In this document: positions 63,390 to 64,000 of the stretch, piece after piece
How positions within the stretch are numbered: position 1 is the stretch's first letter
Layout: every line of letters begins with the position of its first letter
Origin: Bradyrhizobium sp. 21
Lineage (GTDB): Bacteria; Pseudomonadota; Alphaproteobacteria; Rhizobiales; Xanthobacteraceae
NCBI RefSeq assembly: GCF_023073335.1
Contig: NZ_JADPJG010000002.1
Coordinates: 773,664 to 837,663 of the forward strand
Direction: 5' to 3'
Length of the DNA: 64,000 nt
The notes under the pieces: model-generated
The model's database searches: none
Told to the model about the DNA's origin: nothing
The model's input: only the letters and a program-made list of their open reading frames with translations
Made by a program: the position numbers and the translations under genes

Positions 63390-64000
63390 TCACCGCACGG
63401 CGTGCATCGCCAGAAACGCCTTTACGCCGGTCACGGTGCCGGTGTCCGACGGCACGTAGCCGGGCAGGGTTGCGATGGCGGCGCGAAAATCGGCGCTGCG
63501 CATGATCTCGAGGATGCGCTGCATCGGTGTGGTATCGAGAAAGGCGCGCTTGCAGACGAAGAAATAATCCTCGGTGAGGATGCGGATGAAATCGAGGCCG
63601 AAATGCCGCGCGGCTGCCTCGACGCCAAAGCTCGCATCCGCCATGCCGCTTGCGACATAGGCTGCGACCGCGGCGTGGGTGAATTCGATCTGCTGCGCGC
63701 CGTTGATCCTGCTCTCGTCGATGTTGTTGACGGCGAGCAACTGGTCGAACAGCAGGCGCGTGCCGGAATCATGGTCGCGGTTGACGAAGCGGACGTTGGG
63801 TCTGGTGAGATCGCCGAGCGACGCGATACGCAGCGGATTGCCGCGCGCAACCATCAGCCCCATCTCGCGCGTGACAAAGCTGATGATGCGATCCTCGCGC
63901 GGATCGAGCCATTCGCGGGCCGCCTTGATACCCTGGGCCCGCAGCGCGCCGTGCGGCAGATGCAGGCCGGAGAGATCGCAGGCACCTTGCGCCAGCGAGA
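63390..64000 (-). CDS. Substrate-binding-domain protein, molybdate/PBP-like, partial
   Basis: The frame is open to the window edge, so the N-terminus is outside. The visible ~203 residues begin SLAQGACDLSGLHLPHGALR, continue EDRIISFVTREMGLMVARGN and FVNRDHDSGTRLLFDQLL, and end near GTVTGVKAFLAMHAVR. The pattern is that of a periplasmic-binding-protein-like domain (PBP_like) with two-lobed crossover, found as a C-terminal sensor in HTH proteins near molybdenum enzymes. It lies directly upstream of the ModE-like pseudogene on the same strand. Function: probable molybdate or related sensing; unproven. Confidence 0.75.
   Translation of the reverse strand, partial: SLAQGACDLSGLHLPHGALRAQGIKAAREWLDPREDRIISFVTREMGLMVARGNPLRIASLGDLTRPNVRFVNRDHDSGTRLLFDQLLAVNNIDESRINGAQQIEFTHAAVAAYVASGMADASFGVEAAARHFGLDFIRILTEDYFFVCKRAFLDTTPMQRILEIMRSADFRAAIATLPGYVPSDTGTVTGVKAFLAMHAVR

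Noticed and set aside
63390..64000. Assignment of the last gene as modA
   Set aside because: The sequence lacks ModA-type motifs and a visible signal peptide, and its neighbour is an HTH protein; a PBP-like sensor domain fits better. The N-terminus outside the window would decide.

Overview
The window reads as chromosomal DNA of a high-GC alphaproteobacterium, most likely Bradyrhizobium or a close relative in the Nitrobacteraceae. I base this on the codon bias, the Bradyrhizobium-style porin, the many periplasmic ABC and TRAP solute receptors, and several dispersed repeats that I recognise from Bradyrhizobium genomes. The genus is an inference; no marker gene or rRNA/tRNA gene is present.

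Layout. 1-5350: an RHS polymorphic-toxin locus. It has a main RHS gene (5' end outside the window), a secreted companion protein, a transposase relic, and a displaced second RHS C-terminal cassette with its own secreted companion. 5351-6976: a large dispersed repeat and a truncated FAD-oxidase gene. 6977-19650: a carbohydrate locus with one minus-strand SDR dehydrogenase diverging from a tightly packed run of 12 plus-strand genes. These are a CUT1 importer lacking its ATPase, two Gfo/Idh/MocA dehydrogenases, ThuA, a LacI regulator, a TIM-barrel isomerase and a complete CUT2 importer, ending in a hairpin terminator. 19650-20760 is largely decayed. 20760-28600: dusA, a retropepsin-like protease with a DUF1289 protein, a sensor kinase, an NhaD antiporter, a beta-hydroxyacid dehydrogenase, a VOC protein and an Mrp/ApbC ATPase.

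28789-40452: a solute-uptake and signalling district. Two paralogous Tat-exported TRAP receptors flank an HWE-type kinase, an alpha/beta hydrolase, a TctD/TctE-like two-component pair and an M20 peptidase. The TRAP permeases converge on the second receptor. 40622-48340: moaA, a lipoprotein, gph diverging from rpiA, a DUF2059 protein, gor, a porin and a cysteine-cluster protein. 48522-56786: an alcohol dehydrogenase relic, a bicupin protein, a small zinc-ribbon protein, a GCS2-type ligase with a class II amidotransferase, PaiB, a MocR regulator and a MOSC-reductase-ferredoxin fusion. 56955-64000: an NTF2-like protein, a TerB/TerC/UPF0114 membrane cluster, a LysR regulator, a small HTH protein, a tandem HD-GYP protein, a frameshifted ModE-like regulator and a partial molybdate-type binding-domain protein.

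The most promising material for something new is the RHS locus, where two unidentified toxin tips each precede a distinct signal-peptide-bearing candidate immunity protein. Next are the combined CUT1/CUT2 carbohydrate operon and a pair of tiny unannotated ORFs behind the alpha/beta hydrolase.
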